A DNA stretch of 8,278 nt, taken from Thermoplasmata archaeon (GTDB lineage: Archaea > Thermoplasmatota > Thermoplasmata > GCA-020350865). The stretch lies in NCBI GenBank assembly GCA_020350865.1, contig CP070726.1, positions 2,057,834 through 2,066,111 of the forward strand, in the 5' to 3' direction. Both the position numbers and the translations under genes were made by a program. Shown in pieces: positions 1-6,854 of this stretch. Position 1 is the stretch's first letter; every line of letters starts with the position of its first letter. The notes under the pieces are model-generated. The model ran no database searches. It was given only the letters and a program-made list of their open reading frames with translations, and was not told the DNA's origin.

Positions 1-1364
1 AATCGCTGGCCAAAAGGGATAGGGCCCAACTGCAGGGGTTTGTCCGGGCCAGCCTGTTCTTGGAGCTTGTTGTGGGAACCTTTCTGTCCGTGACCCTTTT
101 TGTCTTCTCAGATATTATTGCAATTGAAGTATTTAACAAACCCGATCTCGGATTCTTTCTGAGGATCACATCGCCCATGATCTTTCTGGCCGCCTTATCG
201 AATACATACATGAGCACCCTTGTTGGCTACCACAAGATGAAGGATTTTGCAGCAATCAACATCTGTAATTTCGTTGTGAAGCTGGGCTTGGCCGTGTATC
301 TCGTGGCCAGTGGATACGGAGTGGCAGGGGCCCTCCTTGGTTTCGTGGTCGGGTGGCTGGTGGGCTCTGTTCTCTCGGTTATTTTTTACATCGTGAAAAT
401 CAGACCGCATCTGCGAGGCGTTTCCCCGCATGATTTAGTGATTCAATCCAAGAAGATGCTGGCATTCGGGGTTCCCATGGCCGTATCAATGGCAAGCATC
501 CTTATATACGAGGGGGTGGGTCCGCTCATCCTTGCTGCATTTTCCGAGGAAATAGAGCCTGTCAGCCTTTACGCCATCGCTTTTGGCATGGTGGCCCTTC
601 CCCTCATTATCTCCCGCTCCATCAACACATCCTTTTTCCCCATAGTTTCGGCCCTGGATGCCCGGAAGAAGATGAAGAAACTCAGGGAGACATACCAGAG
701 TATCGTGAGGCTGACCATGCTCCTTTTAAATCCACTGCTCGTGGGCATGGTGGTGCTATCACCCCAGATCATCGAGCTCCTGTACGGGGTGGAGTTCAAG
801 GGAGCGGTGTACCCCTTCGTCATCCTGGCGCTCTGGGGCTTTCTGCGCCCGACCTACACCTTCGCGGGCTCTGTGCTGGCGGGCACGGGTACCCCCAAAA
901 CCAACGCCAAGATCGACGGTTTCACGGCCGTCCTGAACTTCTGCCTCAACCTGGTGCTGATACCGCTTTTCATCGCAGTCGACCAGGGATACGGACCCAT
1001 TGGAGCCGCCATTGCCACCTCCTTCTCCTACATCATCGGGATGAGCGTTCTCATTCATCTGGCAAACAAGAGAATCGGGGCCAGGCTGCCATTGAGCCAC
1101 ATCTCCAAATCCCTGGGGGCCGCGGTTTTGAGTGGGGCGGTGATGTACATCGTCATGCACGGCCTGATGATGTCGGAGCTCCTCTACGGGATACCCGGTC
1201 TTTTCACCGCCATTGCAGTGACCTTTTTCCTCGGTCTCTGTCTTTACGTTGCCCTGCTCTCCGCACTGCGCGCTTTCAAGGATGAGGATATAGATATAAT
1301 TCAAAATCTTCAGATACCACTTAAAGACAGGGTCATAAGGATCGTGACGATACTCAAAAGATGA
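1..1364 (+). CDS. Polysaccharide/lipid-linked oligosaccharide flippase (Wzx-like, MATE/MOP superfamily), 5' partial
   Basis: The reading frame is open from base 3 to a TGA at 1362-1364 (453 codons visible) and runs off the left edge without a stop. The TTG at 60 is therefore an internal codon rather than the start. The protein is almost entirely alternating hydrophobic helices, about 11-12, separated by short basic loops. The first visible stretch (SLAKRDRAQLQGFVRASL) resembles the cytoplasmic loop after helix 2 of polysaccharide-biosynthesis flippases, so roughly 70-80 N-terminal residues are probably missing. Typical family features are the mid-protein loop with paired Arg/Lys before helix 7 and the motif LYGVEFKGAVYPFVILALWGF. 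Members move lipid-linked glycans across the membrane for surface polysaccharide or protein glycosylation. The convergent glycosyltransferase next door supports a glycan role. The substrate cannot be read from sequence. The family call is firm; the exact role is inferred. Confidence 0.88.
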   Translation, partial: SLAKRDRAQLQGFVRASLFLELVVGTFLSVTLFVFSDIIAIEVFNKPDLGFFLRITSPMIFLAALSNTYMSTLVGYHKMKDFAAINICNFVVKLGLAVYLVASGYGVAGALLGFVVGWLVGSVLSVIFYIVKIRPHLRGVSPHDLVIQSKKMLAFGVPMAVSMASILIYEGVGPLILAAFSEEIEPVSLYAIAFGMVALPLIISRSINTSFFPIVSALDARKKMKKLRETYQSIVRLTMLLLNPLLVGMVVLSPQIIELLYGVEFKGAVYPFVILALWGFLRPTYTFAGSVLAGTGTPKTNAKIDGFTAVLNFCLNLVLIPLFIAVDQGYGPIGAAIATSFSYIIGMSVLIHLANKRIGARLPLSHISKSLGAAVLSGAVMYIVMHGLMMSELLYGIPGLFTAIAVTFFLGLCLYVALLSALRAFKDEDIDIIQNLQIPLKDRVIRIVTILKR

Positions 1365-1371
1365 GGAATGC

Positions 1372-1376
1372 TTTTT
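1372..1376 (+). terminator. Possible oligo-T terminator of the flippase gene
   Basis: Five T residues lie eight bases after the flippase stop codon, within the 10-base convergent gap and the stop codon of the opposing gene. A second T5 follows at 1407-1411. Archaeal termination can use short T tracts without a hairpin, but both runs are short, so the call is weak. Confidence 0.25.
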
Positions 1377-2520
1377 AAACAAGCTCCTGGTAGATTTCGA
1401 CCATCCTTTTTGCTGCGCTCTCCCAAGTATAGTTGTATGCAATCTGTCTTGAACGGGAACCGAACTCCTTTCTATGTGATCCGTCCCTTAAAAGCCCGAG
1501 AATAACCTCCTTCATTTGGTCATGATCTACTAAATAACCGTTCTTGCCCTCCTCCACTACACTGCCCGCAATTCCCGTATCCGTGGCAACTATGGGCAAT
1601 CCGGAAGCCAGGGCTTCAAGCAATGTTATCCCAAATCCCTCGTAGCGGGACGGGGATACGAAAATCGATGCCTTGGAGTACTGCCTCCGCATCTCTTGAT
1701 CGGGAAGATATCCTAGAAATTCGACATGTTCTCCAATACCCAATCGTGCAACCTGCTGTCTCAGGGCCTTTTCCTTCTCTCCACTGCCCACAATTTTCAA
1801 CACTGCCTCCTGCTCCTTTGATATCTCTTTAAAAACTGGAAGGAAAAGATCAAGACCCTTTCGCTGATGAAGCCTTCCAACGAAGAGGATTGTATTTGAT
1901 TCACAGGAACTCTGGGTGAACTGCTCGACGTTGACGCCCTCCTTAACAATAATCCTGATTTTGTTCCCTTCAACACCGTACCTCTCCACAACTGTTCTCT
2001 TAGCCTCCTCGCTGTCTGCAATGAGCATGTCGGCCTTCCTGGCAGCATAGGACTCCATGAGGACTGCGGCCGCGTCAGTGATCTTGTGGTTCAATGTGGC
2101 CTTGGAGCTGAGCTCTGTTTTGTACTCCAATATCTGTGGGCCCTGTATTGTCAACACCATGGGAAATCTCTTTTTGAGAGCACAGCCAAAGGAGTACATT
2201 GATTGCCCGTGGATCAGGTCCAAATCAAATCCCTTGACTCTCCTTGCCGCATTGAGCGAATAGGAAAGATACTCACCCAGGGTTAATTTCGGAGTGGGCA
2301 GCACTGTAATGGGATGAATGTGGATTCCTTCTTCCAATTGTGTATCCTCTAGAGGTGTTCCTGGATATAGTACCCTGTTCATTCCCAGGGCCTTACCCAC
2401 AAGAAAAAGATGCACCTCCACACCCTCCCTGCTCAGAGCCCTTGAAATCTCTGCCACGTGTCTCTGTATCCCGCCCCTGTCAAAAGGAGATATCGTGCGC
2501 GTAATCATCCCGATTCTCAT
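1375..2520 (-). CDS. Glycosyltransferase family 4 (GT-B fold), 381 aa
   Basis: This retaining GT-B glycosyltransferase transfers a sugar from a nucleotide-sugar donor to a glycan or lipid acceptor on the cytoplasmic face. The N-terminal acceptor domain opens with the typical glycine-rich loop (MRIGMITRTISPFDRGGIQR). The C-terminal donor domain begins near residue 211 with FVGRLHQRKGLDLF, and the E-x7-E motif lies in RYEGFGITLLEALASG (Glu about 294 and 302). The conserved GLPIVATDTG and NGYLV segments follow. Length is normal for the family. An upstream in-frame ATG at 2532 would add four residues (MQIA). The ATG at 2520 is preferred because the TATA box at 2550-2559 predicts a transcript start near 2528, inside or after the first ATG, and because the family usually starts with M-[KR]-I. 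No Shine-Dalgarno precedes either ATG, consistent with a near-leaderless mRNA. It ends 10 bases from the convergent flippase, suggesting a shared glycan pathway, but sugar specificity is unknown. Confidence 0.93.
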   Translation of the reverse strand: MRIGMITRTISPFDRGGIQRHVAEISRALSREGVEVHLFLVGKALGMNRVLYPGTPLEDTQLEEGIHIHPITVLPTPKLTLGEYLSYSLNAARRVKGFDLDLIHGQSMYSFGCALKKRFPMVLTIQGPQILEYKTELSSKATLNHKITDAAAVLMESYAARKADMLIADSEEAKRTVVERYGVEGNKIRIIVKEGVNVEQFTQSSCESNTILFVGRLHQRKGLDLFLPVFKEISKEQEAVLKIVGSGEKEKALRQQVARLGIGEHVEFLGYLPDQEMRRQYSKASIFVSPSRYEGFGITLLEALASGLPIVATDTGIAGSVVEEGKNGYLVDHDQMKEVILGLLRDGSHRKEFGSRSRQIAYNYTWESAAKRMVEIYQELV

Positions 2521-2549
2521 CGCTATCTGCATGGTATATGTATGCCAAG

Positions 2550-2559
2550 TTATTTAATT
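2550..2559 (-). promoter_or_regulatory. TATA box of the glycosyltransferase gene
   Basis: On the minus strand this reads AATTAAATAA. It is the same 10-mer found before the small gene at 6855-7043. Its centre lies about 26 bases from a predicted transcript start near 2528, giving a leader of only about 8 bases before the ATG at 2520. Confidence 0.6.
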
Positions 2560-2579
2560 TAAGTCGTATCGAACTTCTC

Positions 2580-2600
2580 GGTGGGGGAGACCAGCCCACC
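2580..2600. repeat. Inverted repeat between divergent promoters
   Basis: GGTGGG (2580-2585) and CCCACC (2595-2600) form a perfect 6-base dyad with a 9-base spacer, followed by TCTTTT. It sits between the two divergent TATA boxes, upstream of both, so it could be a shared regulator site. Read on the plus strand it also resembles a hairpin plus T tract, but no plus-strand gene ends just before it. Confidence 0.35.
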
Positions 2601-2628
2601 TCTTTTAATCAAATCCAACATAGTTAAC

Positions 2629-2636
2629 TTTATATT
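2629..2636 (+). promoter_or_regulatory. TATA box of the CARDB-type membrane protein gene
   Basis: TTTATATT matches the archaeal TATA consensus. It predicts a transcript start near 2658-2660, leaving a leader of about 25 bases that contains the Shine-Dalgarno at 2669-2673. Confidence 0.6.
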
Positions 2637-2668
2637 CCTACATTCTTATACGATTACAGCATCTGAAC

Positions 2669-2673
2669 GGAGG
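2669..2673 (+). promoter_or_regulatory. Ribosome binding site fixing the ATG at 2684
   Basis: GGAGG ends 10 bases before the ATG. It supports this start, which is immediately followed by a basic residue pair and a hydrophobic signal segment. Confidence 0.6.
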
Positions 2674-2683
2674 CAATCCCGGG

Positions 2684-4948
2684 ATGAGAAAGGCACAATT
2701 TTTACTTATTGGGATGCTGCTAATTTCGGTAATCGCGGTCAACCTGCTCACCTCGATTGGTGCTGACGGGCCGAACGGAACAAGGAGCCCCGGTGCAGGC
2801 ATCGAGATCACCCCCTCTGCGAACAAAACGGGCAAACCCACCGATACCGTGAGCTATCAGTTTACAGTAAAAAACGTGGGTGACATCATCGATAATTTCA
2901 CTTTTTATGCAGAATCTCAACTATCTTGGCCTGTAAACCTATCCAAAAATATCGAGGGCCCCCTGGCCATCAATGCAACCACAACCGTTTGGGTTAACGT
3001 TACTATACCCATGGGTGTGCCAGCCGATACCGTAGACAATCTCACCTTCAGAGCCAGATCTGAAAACCAAACGTGGATTGTGGAGATGGTGAAGGTGAAC
3101 ACCACCGTAATCGAGGCCTTCATCCTTAGCATAGATATCGAAGGGGTATATGCGAAGACCTCCAGCATAGACCCACCTGGTGTGGCCAACTACACCCTAA
3201 CCGTAAAAAACAAGGGTAATGTCAATGTGACTATCACACTGAAGCATTCCTTGCCTGTAGCGGGTTGGCAGGTTGAATTCCCCAAATTTCCCAACGGGAA
3301 AGTTGCCATCGATGAAGCCAATCTCACCCATGAGGGTATAGAGAATGTTAATTTAACCATAACTGCCCCATCATCAGCACAACCAGATGATCAAATGACA
3401 ATCACTGTTTGGGGAGAGAAAACGGATACACCGCCTACCTGGTCCTCAAGGGATTATCAAGACGACATAACCATAACCACAATAGTCCAATCAAGACTGG
3501 GTGTGATATTTAATCAGGAGGAGATAGAGGGTAAGGTGGATTTCTATGATACTCTCTTCAACTTCACCATTGAGAACTCAGGGAACAAAGATATAATGAT
3601 AGATTTGACTTTGGATAAAGACCTAATTCTCGATGCGACCCTTGATCTCTATAAATTGATCGTCCGCGTGGGAGAACAACCCGTTCGCAACACCTTAAGA
3701 GTGAGCACAGCGGCCAATGCCCCGCTGGGTAATTATACGATAAATGTCTCTGCCACTGATAACGCCACAGGTGTACCTGTGGGTGGCGCGGATTTCTACT
3801 TCATTATCACTCCCAAGCTGAATGTAACCGATATCAAGGTATCGAAGGACGAGCCGATGCAGTATAAGGAAGTTACCCTGACCGCCACCATTACAAACAT
3901 CGGCTATGTCGCCGCCACTGAAATCACGGTCAAATTTTACGATGGCTCTAAGAAAATCGGGGAGTATCAGTTTGACCCTGAGTTTGTTCTCAACGCCACT
4001 GAAACCGCTGAGGCGGATATCAAATGGTCGCCCTCTGAACATGGCAACAGGACCATCAGGGTGGCTGTGGACGTGGAGGGGATAGGGAACTTCTCTTCTC
4101 ACGGTCACGGTACCGATATCGCCGAGGGGGACGTAATCATACCCGTGGAAATCAACTGGCAACCGTACTATTTCGTGATTTACATTATAATCGTGATAAT
4201 CCTGGGAATAGCCGTCATTGCCAGCCTTCTCGAACTCAGGTTCTACACAGGTGTTCCCGCAGGGGCGGGATACGATGAAATGGGTGAAGGATACGAAGAG
4301 GGTGAACTGCCCACTGAGGAGCATCCGGGTGAGGATAAACCGTTTTCATTGGAAGGCAAGGAGGAGGAAGACGAGAGGACCATAGCCCCGTTCGGTATGG
4401 AAGGCAGGGACGAGGAGTTCAAGGAGGAGCTCCCGCCCGAAAGAACGGATAGGGAGATGTTCAGACCACCCCGCAAACCCGAGAGAAAACCTTACGACAG
4501 ACCTGTTTCAAGAGCACCACCTCCACCACGTGAGCCTGCAGCCATAAGCAGGGAAAACGAGCTGAGGGATGAGATATCTGATGTGAGGGACAAGCTATAC
4601 AAGACCAAATCCATGGGAGTTGACACCAATAACATCGACAATCTCCTGACAATGGCCAAAAAGAGCCTGGACTCTGGTGATACCGACAAGGCAAAGCAGT
4701 ACATCAACTACGCGAACGATCGCCTGGGGAGCCTCATGGCAAAGCGCGAGGAAGCCGTGAGAGTGATAAGGGAGGCCAAGGAGGTTCTCTCGGGCATGAG
4801 GGACGCAGCGGATGTAACCATCGTTGAGAACTTCATTGTTAAGGCGGATTCCCTCCTGGAGAAAGGTGATTTCAGGGAGGCCATCAACTACGCAAACAAG
4901 GCAAAGGAAAGGGCCCTGAGGCTCCAGAGAAGGGAGATGCGGTTGTAA
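2684..4948 (+). CDS. Cell-surface protein with NEW3/CARDB-type Ig-like repeats, one membrane helix and a cytoplasmic helical-repeat domain
   Basis: The 754-residue protein starts with a Sec-type signal (MRK, then hydrophobic residues about 5-24). Residues about 40-378 contain three beta-sandwich repeats, each marked by a segment such as SYQFTVKNVGD, NYTLTVKNKGN or NFTIENSGN, as in the NEW3/COG1470 type. Residues about 380-475 form a CARDB-like domain (LTATITNIGYVAATEITVKF). A single strong membrane helix lies at about 496-518. The inner part has an acidic low-complexity linker (530-580), a Pro/Arg-rich stretch (580-620), and a helical region holding two TPR-like hairpins (about 651-681 and 714-745, each with a DSGDTDKA or EKGDFREA turn). 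About 21 N-x-S/T sequons occur, all before the membrane helix and none after it, which supports this topology. The protein probably mediates surface contacts or signals inward, but no enzyme domain is visible and the function is unknown. It has its own promoter and converges on the aminomutase gene. Confidence 0.85.
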   Translation: MRKAQFLLIGMLLISVIAVNLLTSIGADGPNGTRSPGAGIEITPSANKTGKPTDTVSYQFTVKNVGDIIDNFTFYAESQLSWPVNLSKNIEGPLAINATTTVWVNVTIPMGVPADTVDNLTFRARSENQTWIVEMVKVNTTVIEAFILSIDIEGVYAKTSSIDPPGVANYTLTVKNKGNVNVTITLKHSLPVAGWQVEFPKFPNGKVAIDEANLTHEGIENVNLTITAPSSAQPDDQMTITVWGEKTDTPPTWSSRDYQDDITITTIVQSRLGVIFNQEEIEGKVDFYDTLFNFTIENSGNKDIMIDLTLDKDLILDATLDLYKLIVRVGEQPVRNTLRVSTAANAPLGNYTINVSATDNATGVPVGGADFYFIITPKLNVTDIKVSKDEPMQYKEVTLTATITNIGYVAATEITVKFYDGSKKIGEYQFDPEFVLNATETAEADIKWSPSEHGNRTIRVAVDVEGIGNFSSHGHGTDIAEGDVIIPVEINWQPYYFVIYIIIVIILGIAVIASLLELRFYTGVPAGAGYDEMGEGYEEGELPTEEHPGEDKPFSLEGKEEEDERTIAPFGMEGRDEEFKEELPPERTDREMFRPPRKPERKPYDRPVSRAPPPPREPAAISRENELRDEISDVRDKLYKTKSMGVDTNNIDNLLTMAKKSLDSGDTDKAKQYINYANDRLGSLMAKREEAVRVIREAKEVLSGMRDAADVTIVENFIVKADSLLEKGDFREAINYANKAKERALRLQRREMRL

Positions 4949-4953
4949 AAAAA
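4947..4953 (-). terminator. Oligo-T terminator of the aminomutase gene
   Basis: Seven T residues on the minus strand directly follow the TGA stop of the aminomutase gene, with no hairpin, as in archaeal U-tract termination. The same bases include part of the TAA stop of the convergent surface-protein gene. Confidence 0.5.
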
Positions 4954-6750
4954 TCAATAATAATACCATATGCTCCTGTAGTCCCTTAAGTTCTCCCCTC
5001 TTTCCTCCAGTTTTTTAAGGTAGCTTCCGATGGGGACATCCTCGTAGATGTAGGGTGCAACCCTGTTGAGGTTCTTCTCCCAAGGATGGAAGGAATAGGC
5101 CCTTCTGCCATCCGGCAATATCGATATCAATTCATGGTCCTGCCAGGCCCGGAGGTGGTTCTTGCCGAGGAAAGGCACGTTGAAAACAGGTTCATCCGAG
5201 CGGAAGATCCCGGGCAGAAGCCGTGCCTCCTCCTTGCGCTCCTGTAGTATCCTGGCCACAGGTACAGCATAGTCAATTATCTCGGATTTCCCCTTCATGT
5301 TGAAATTGTAATAGGGGTCCACTCCGATCTGTTTGATTGCGATCCTTAAAGCCACGGTTTCGAATCGCCTGGAACCTGCAAAGGTGTACACCTGCTGATT
5401 GTAGATATGGAGACCCTGTTTTTTTACCATCTGAACGGCCCTGGCGGTTTCTGGTGTAACCTCGTAGGCGTGCGAAAAATGCGTAACCATGCATAGCGTC
5501 TGTTTGCCAACCTCGTAATAGCTGCCGAGGATTTCGGCCAGCTCCGGGGTGATCCTCTGGGGCACGGTTATGGGTATGCGTGTGGCTATCCTGATACTTC
5601 GGAGATGAGGCAATTCACTCAGTCTCGAAAGAACATAATCCATCTTGCTGTCGCTCATAACCAACGGATCTCCGCCGGTAATAAGGACATCCATCATCTG
5701 CTCATGTTCAGCGAACCAGTCCAACGCCGAATCGAGTTTCTGCTTGGGCGCCTCCGCAGTCTCCATTAAAGGGGATGTTATCTCCCAGTTGCGCTGGCAG
5801 TACACACAGATCTGGGGACATGAATCGTACGGTTTGATAATGGCCACTCTGGGGTAGCGTCTGGTGACAAGACCGACGGGGGATGTATCGTGCTCGCGCA
5901 TGAAGTCAAAGGCAATCTCTCTATCATCCTTGTGGGCCACCATGTTCTCACAGTAGGTTTTCGGCGGGAATACCTGCCTCCTCACTGTAAAATCGTTACC
6001 ATCGGGCTCAAAATCCATGACATGAAGGTAATGGGGTGTGACGCCGAAGGGCACACCGTTTTCAACAGCGAGTTTTATCCCTTCTTCCTCCTCCGGCCTC
6101 AATTTTATGAGCTTCTTGATGTTTTCTAATCCCTTTTCGTCCTTGAAAATATGCCTGAACTGCCATCTCCAGTCGTTCCAGTCATCCTGGGTGGCATCAA
6201 ACAACTGCATGATGCGCTTTTTATTCTCATCTCGCCTCTCGATTATTTCGGGCTCAAGGCCGCTTCTATACCGGGAAACATACTCGTTCATCTGCTGACC
6301 CATGATGTCCAAGAAATTTGAACGCATGATCCCTGCTTCCCTGCCTTTATACCGCTCAAAATCAGGGTATTCTATGCCGTTCATGAGTGTGGATGGGTAC
6401 ACATCAGCCTGTCCCTTTATGGCCTTGAAGAGGTGCTCGAACTCAGAGATAAAATCATCGGCAACATCGGTATCGCCCTCAACCGCAGCAGCCCAGAGAT
6501 GCTCCAAGGCCGAAAATCCCACATAGCGCTCGTTTCTCGGTGAAATAATGTTTTTGAAACAGCGCACAGCCTCCTTGAGTATGATGTAATCCCATGATCT
6601 GATCTGTACAACGTCCCTCCGGTAAGACCATTCCATTGCTTCAAGATGATGGATGAGCTTTTCCCTCGCCCCCTCGAGGGTATTGCTTTCCTTGAGCATA
6701 GCATATATCTCGGGACTCGCGTCCCAGCAGTTCTCCCATCTGCTCGTCAT
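4954..6750 (-). CDS. eam: Radical SAM, PLP-dependent aminomutase of the KamA family; probable glutamate 2,3-aminomutase
   Basis: This cytoplasmic enzyme would move an alpha-amino group to the beta carbon using a [4Fe-4S] cluster, SAM and PLP. The cluster motif CPQICVYC gives Cys311, Cys315 and Cys318. The GGDPL motif follows at 359-363, and the PLP lysine is probably Lys530 in VPFLGK, equivalent to Lys337 of Clostridium subterminale lysine 2,3-aminomutase (LAM). By hand alignment, the two LAM aspartates that hold the lysine side chain (Asp293 and Asp330) are Lys486 (in PYYNFNMKGK) and Asn524 (in VFNVP). The published glutamate 2,3-aminomutase of Clostridioides difficile has this same Lys/Asn pair, so beta-glutamate is the likely product. 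Arg320 matches the carboxylate-binding Arg134. The protein is about 180 residues longer than LAM, nearly all at the N-terminus. No ablB-like acetyltransferase is adjacent, which argues against N-acetyl-beta-lysine synthesis. The ATG at 6750 has a GGGGGAG ribosome site nine bases before it. The family call is firm; the substrate is inferred. Confidence 0.9.
   Translation of the reverse strand: MTSRWENCWDASPEIYAMLKESNTLEGAREKLIHHLEAMEWSYRRDVVQIRSWDYIILKEAVRCFKNIISPRNERYVGFSALEHLWAAAVEGDTDVADDFISEFEHLFKAIKGQADVYPSTLMNGIEYPDFERYKGREAGIMRSNFLDIMGQQMNEYVSRYRSGLEPEIIERRDENKKRIMQLFDATQDDWNDWRWQFRHIFKDEKGLENIKKLIKLRPEEEEGIKLAVENGVPFGVTPHYLHVMDFEPDGNDFTVRRQVFPPKTYCENMVAHKDDREIAFDFMREHDTSPVGLVTRRYPRVAIIKPYDSCPQICVYCQRNWEITSPLMETAEAPKQKLDSALDWFAEHEQMMDVLITGGDPLVMSDSKMDYVLSRLSELPHLRSIRIATRIPITVPQRITPELAEILGSYYEVGKQTLCMVTHFSHAYEVTPETARAVQMVKKQGLHIYNQQVYTFAGSRRFETVALRIAIKQIGVDPYYNFNMKGKSEIIDYAVPVARILQERKEEARLLPGIFRSDEPVFNVPFLGKNHLRAWQDHELISILPDGRRAYSFHPWEKNLNRVAPYIYEDVPIGSYLKKLEERGENLRDYRSIWYYY
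5011..5016 (+). terminator. Possible T-tract terminator for the surface-protein transcript
   Basis: A T6 run preceded by a pyrimidine-rich stretch lies about 60 bases after the surface-protein stop, inside the 3' end of the convergent aminomutase gene. No other plus-strand T tract occurs between the stop and this point. The call is weak because the position is coding on the other strand. Confidence 0.25.
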
Positions 6751-6759
6751 TGTATCACT

Positions 6760-6766
6760 CTCCCCC
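6760..6766 (-). promoter_or_regulatory. Ribosome binding site of the aminomutase gene
   Basis: On the minus strand this reads GGGGGAG, nine bases before the ATG at 6750. It supports that start codon. Confidence 0.6.
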
Positions 6767-6776
6767 GTGCTAAGAA

Positions 6777-6797
6777 ATCAGTACTGGTTCTACTGAT
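6777..6797. promoter_or_regulatory. Dyad-symmetric candidate operator over the aminomutase core promoter
   Basis: ATCAGTA (6777-6783) and TACTGAT (6791-6797) are perfect 7-base inverted arms with a 7-base spacer. The element lies between the weak TATA-like box (6795-6804) and the predicted transcript start near 6773. A dimeric regulator bound here would block promoter access, so it is best read as a repressor site. The dyad is seen directly; its role is inferred. Confidence 0.5.
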
Positions 6798-6804
6798 ATG
6801 TTTG
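6795..6804 (-). promoter_or_regulatory. Weak TATA-like box of the aminomutase gene
   Basis: On the minus strand this reads CAAACATATC, a poor match to the archaeal TATA consensus. Its spacing predicts a start near 6773 and a leader of about 22 bases that contains the ribosome site. A weak box flanked by dyads suits a regulated promoter. Confidence 0.4.
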
Positions 6805-6832
6805 GACCTCATTGGAAAATTTCGAGGTCAAA
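6802..6832. promoter_or_regulatory. Second imperfect dyad upstream of the aminomutase promoter
   Basis: GACCTC (6805-6810) and GAGGTC (6824-6829) are perfect inverted arms, and outer TT/AA pairs extend them past one mismatch. It abuts the TATA-like box on the upstream side, where archaeal activators or additional repressor dimers bind. A related motif, CATT[GC]GAAA(A)TTTCG, occurs twice nearby, at 6810-6824 and 6840-6853. Confidence 0.35.
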
Positions 6833-6854
6833 TGCTGATCATTCGAAATTTCGT

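Noticed and set aside
60..62. TTG as the flippase start codon
   Set aside because: The frame stays open to the window edge with family-like sequence before it, and the N-terminal helices would be missing.
759..1442. 227-codon minus-strand ORF within the flippase gene
   Set aside because: Its composition (Gly, Gln, Glu, His rich without hydrophobic pattern) is that of an antisense shadow, and it overlaps both well-supported genes 1 and 2.
3695..4324. 209-codon minus-strand ORF inside the surface-protein gene
   Set aside because: It is antisense to the CARDB domain and membrane helix, has no ribosome site, and resembles no known family.
2684..4948. Horizontal transfer or domain shuffling because the ectodomain part (about 2900-3750) looks more AT-rich than the C-terminal part
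   Set aside because: The difference follows domain composition (Asn, Ile, Thr against Gly, Glu, Arg), and no repeats or mobile-element ends flank it.
4954..6750. Annotation as lysine 2,3-aminomutase of the N-acetyl-beta-lysine pathway
   Set aside because: The two lysine-pocket aspartates appear replaced by Lys and Asn, and no ablB-type acetyltransferase lies next to the gene.
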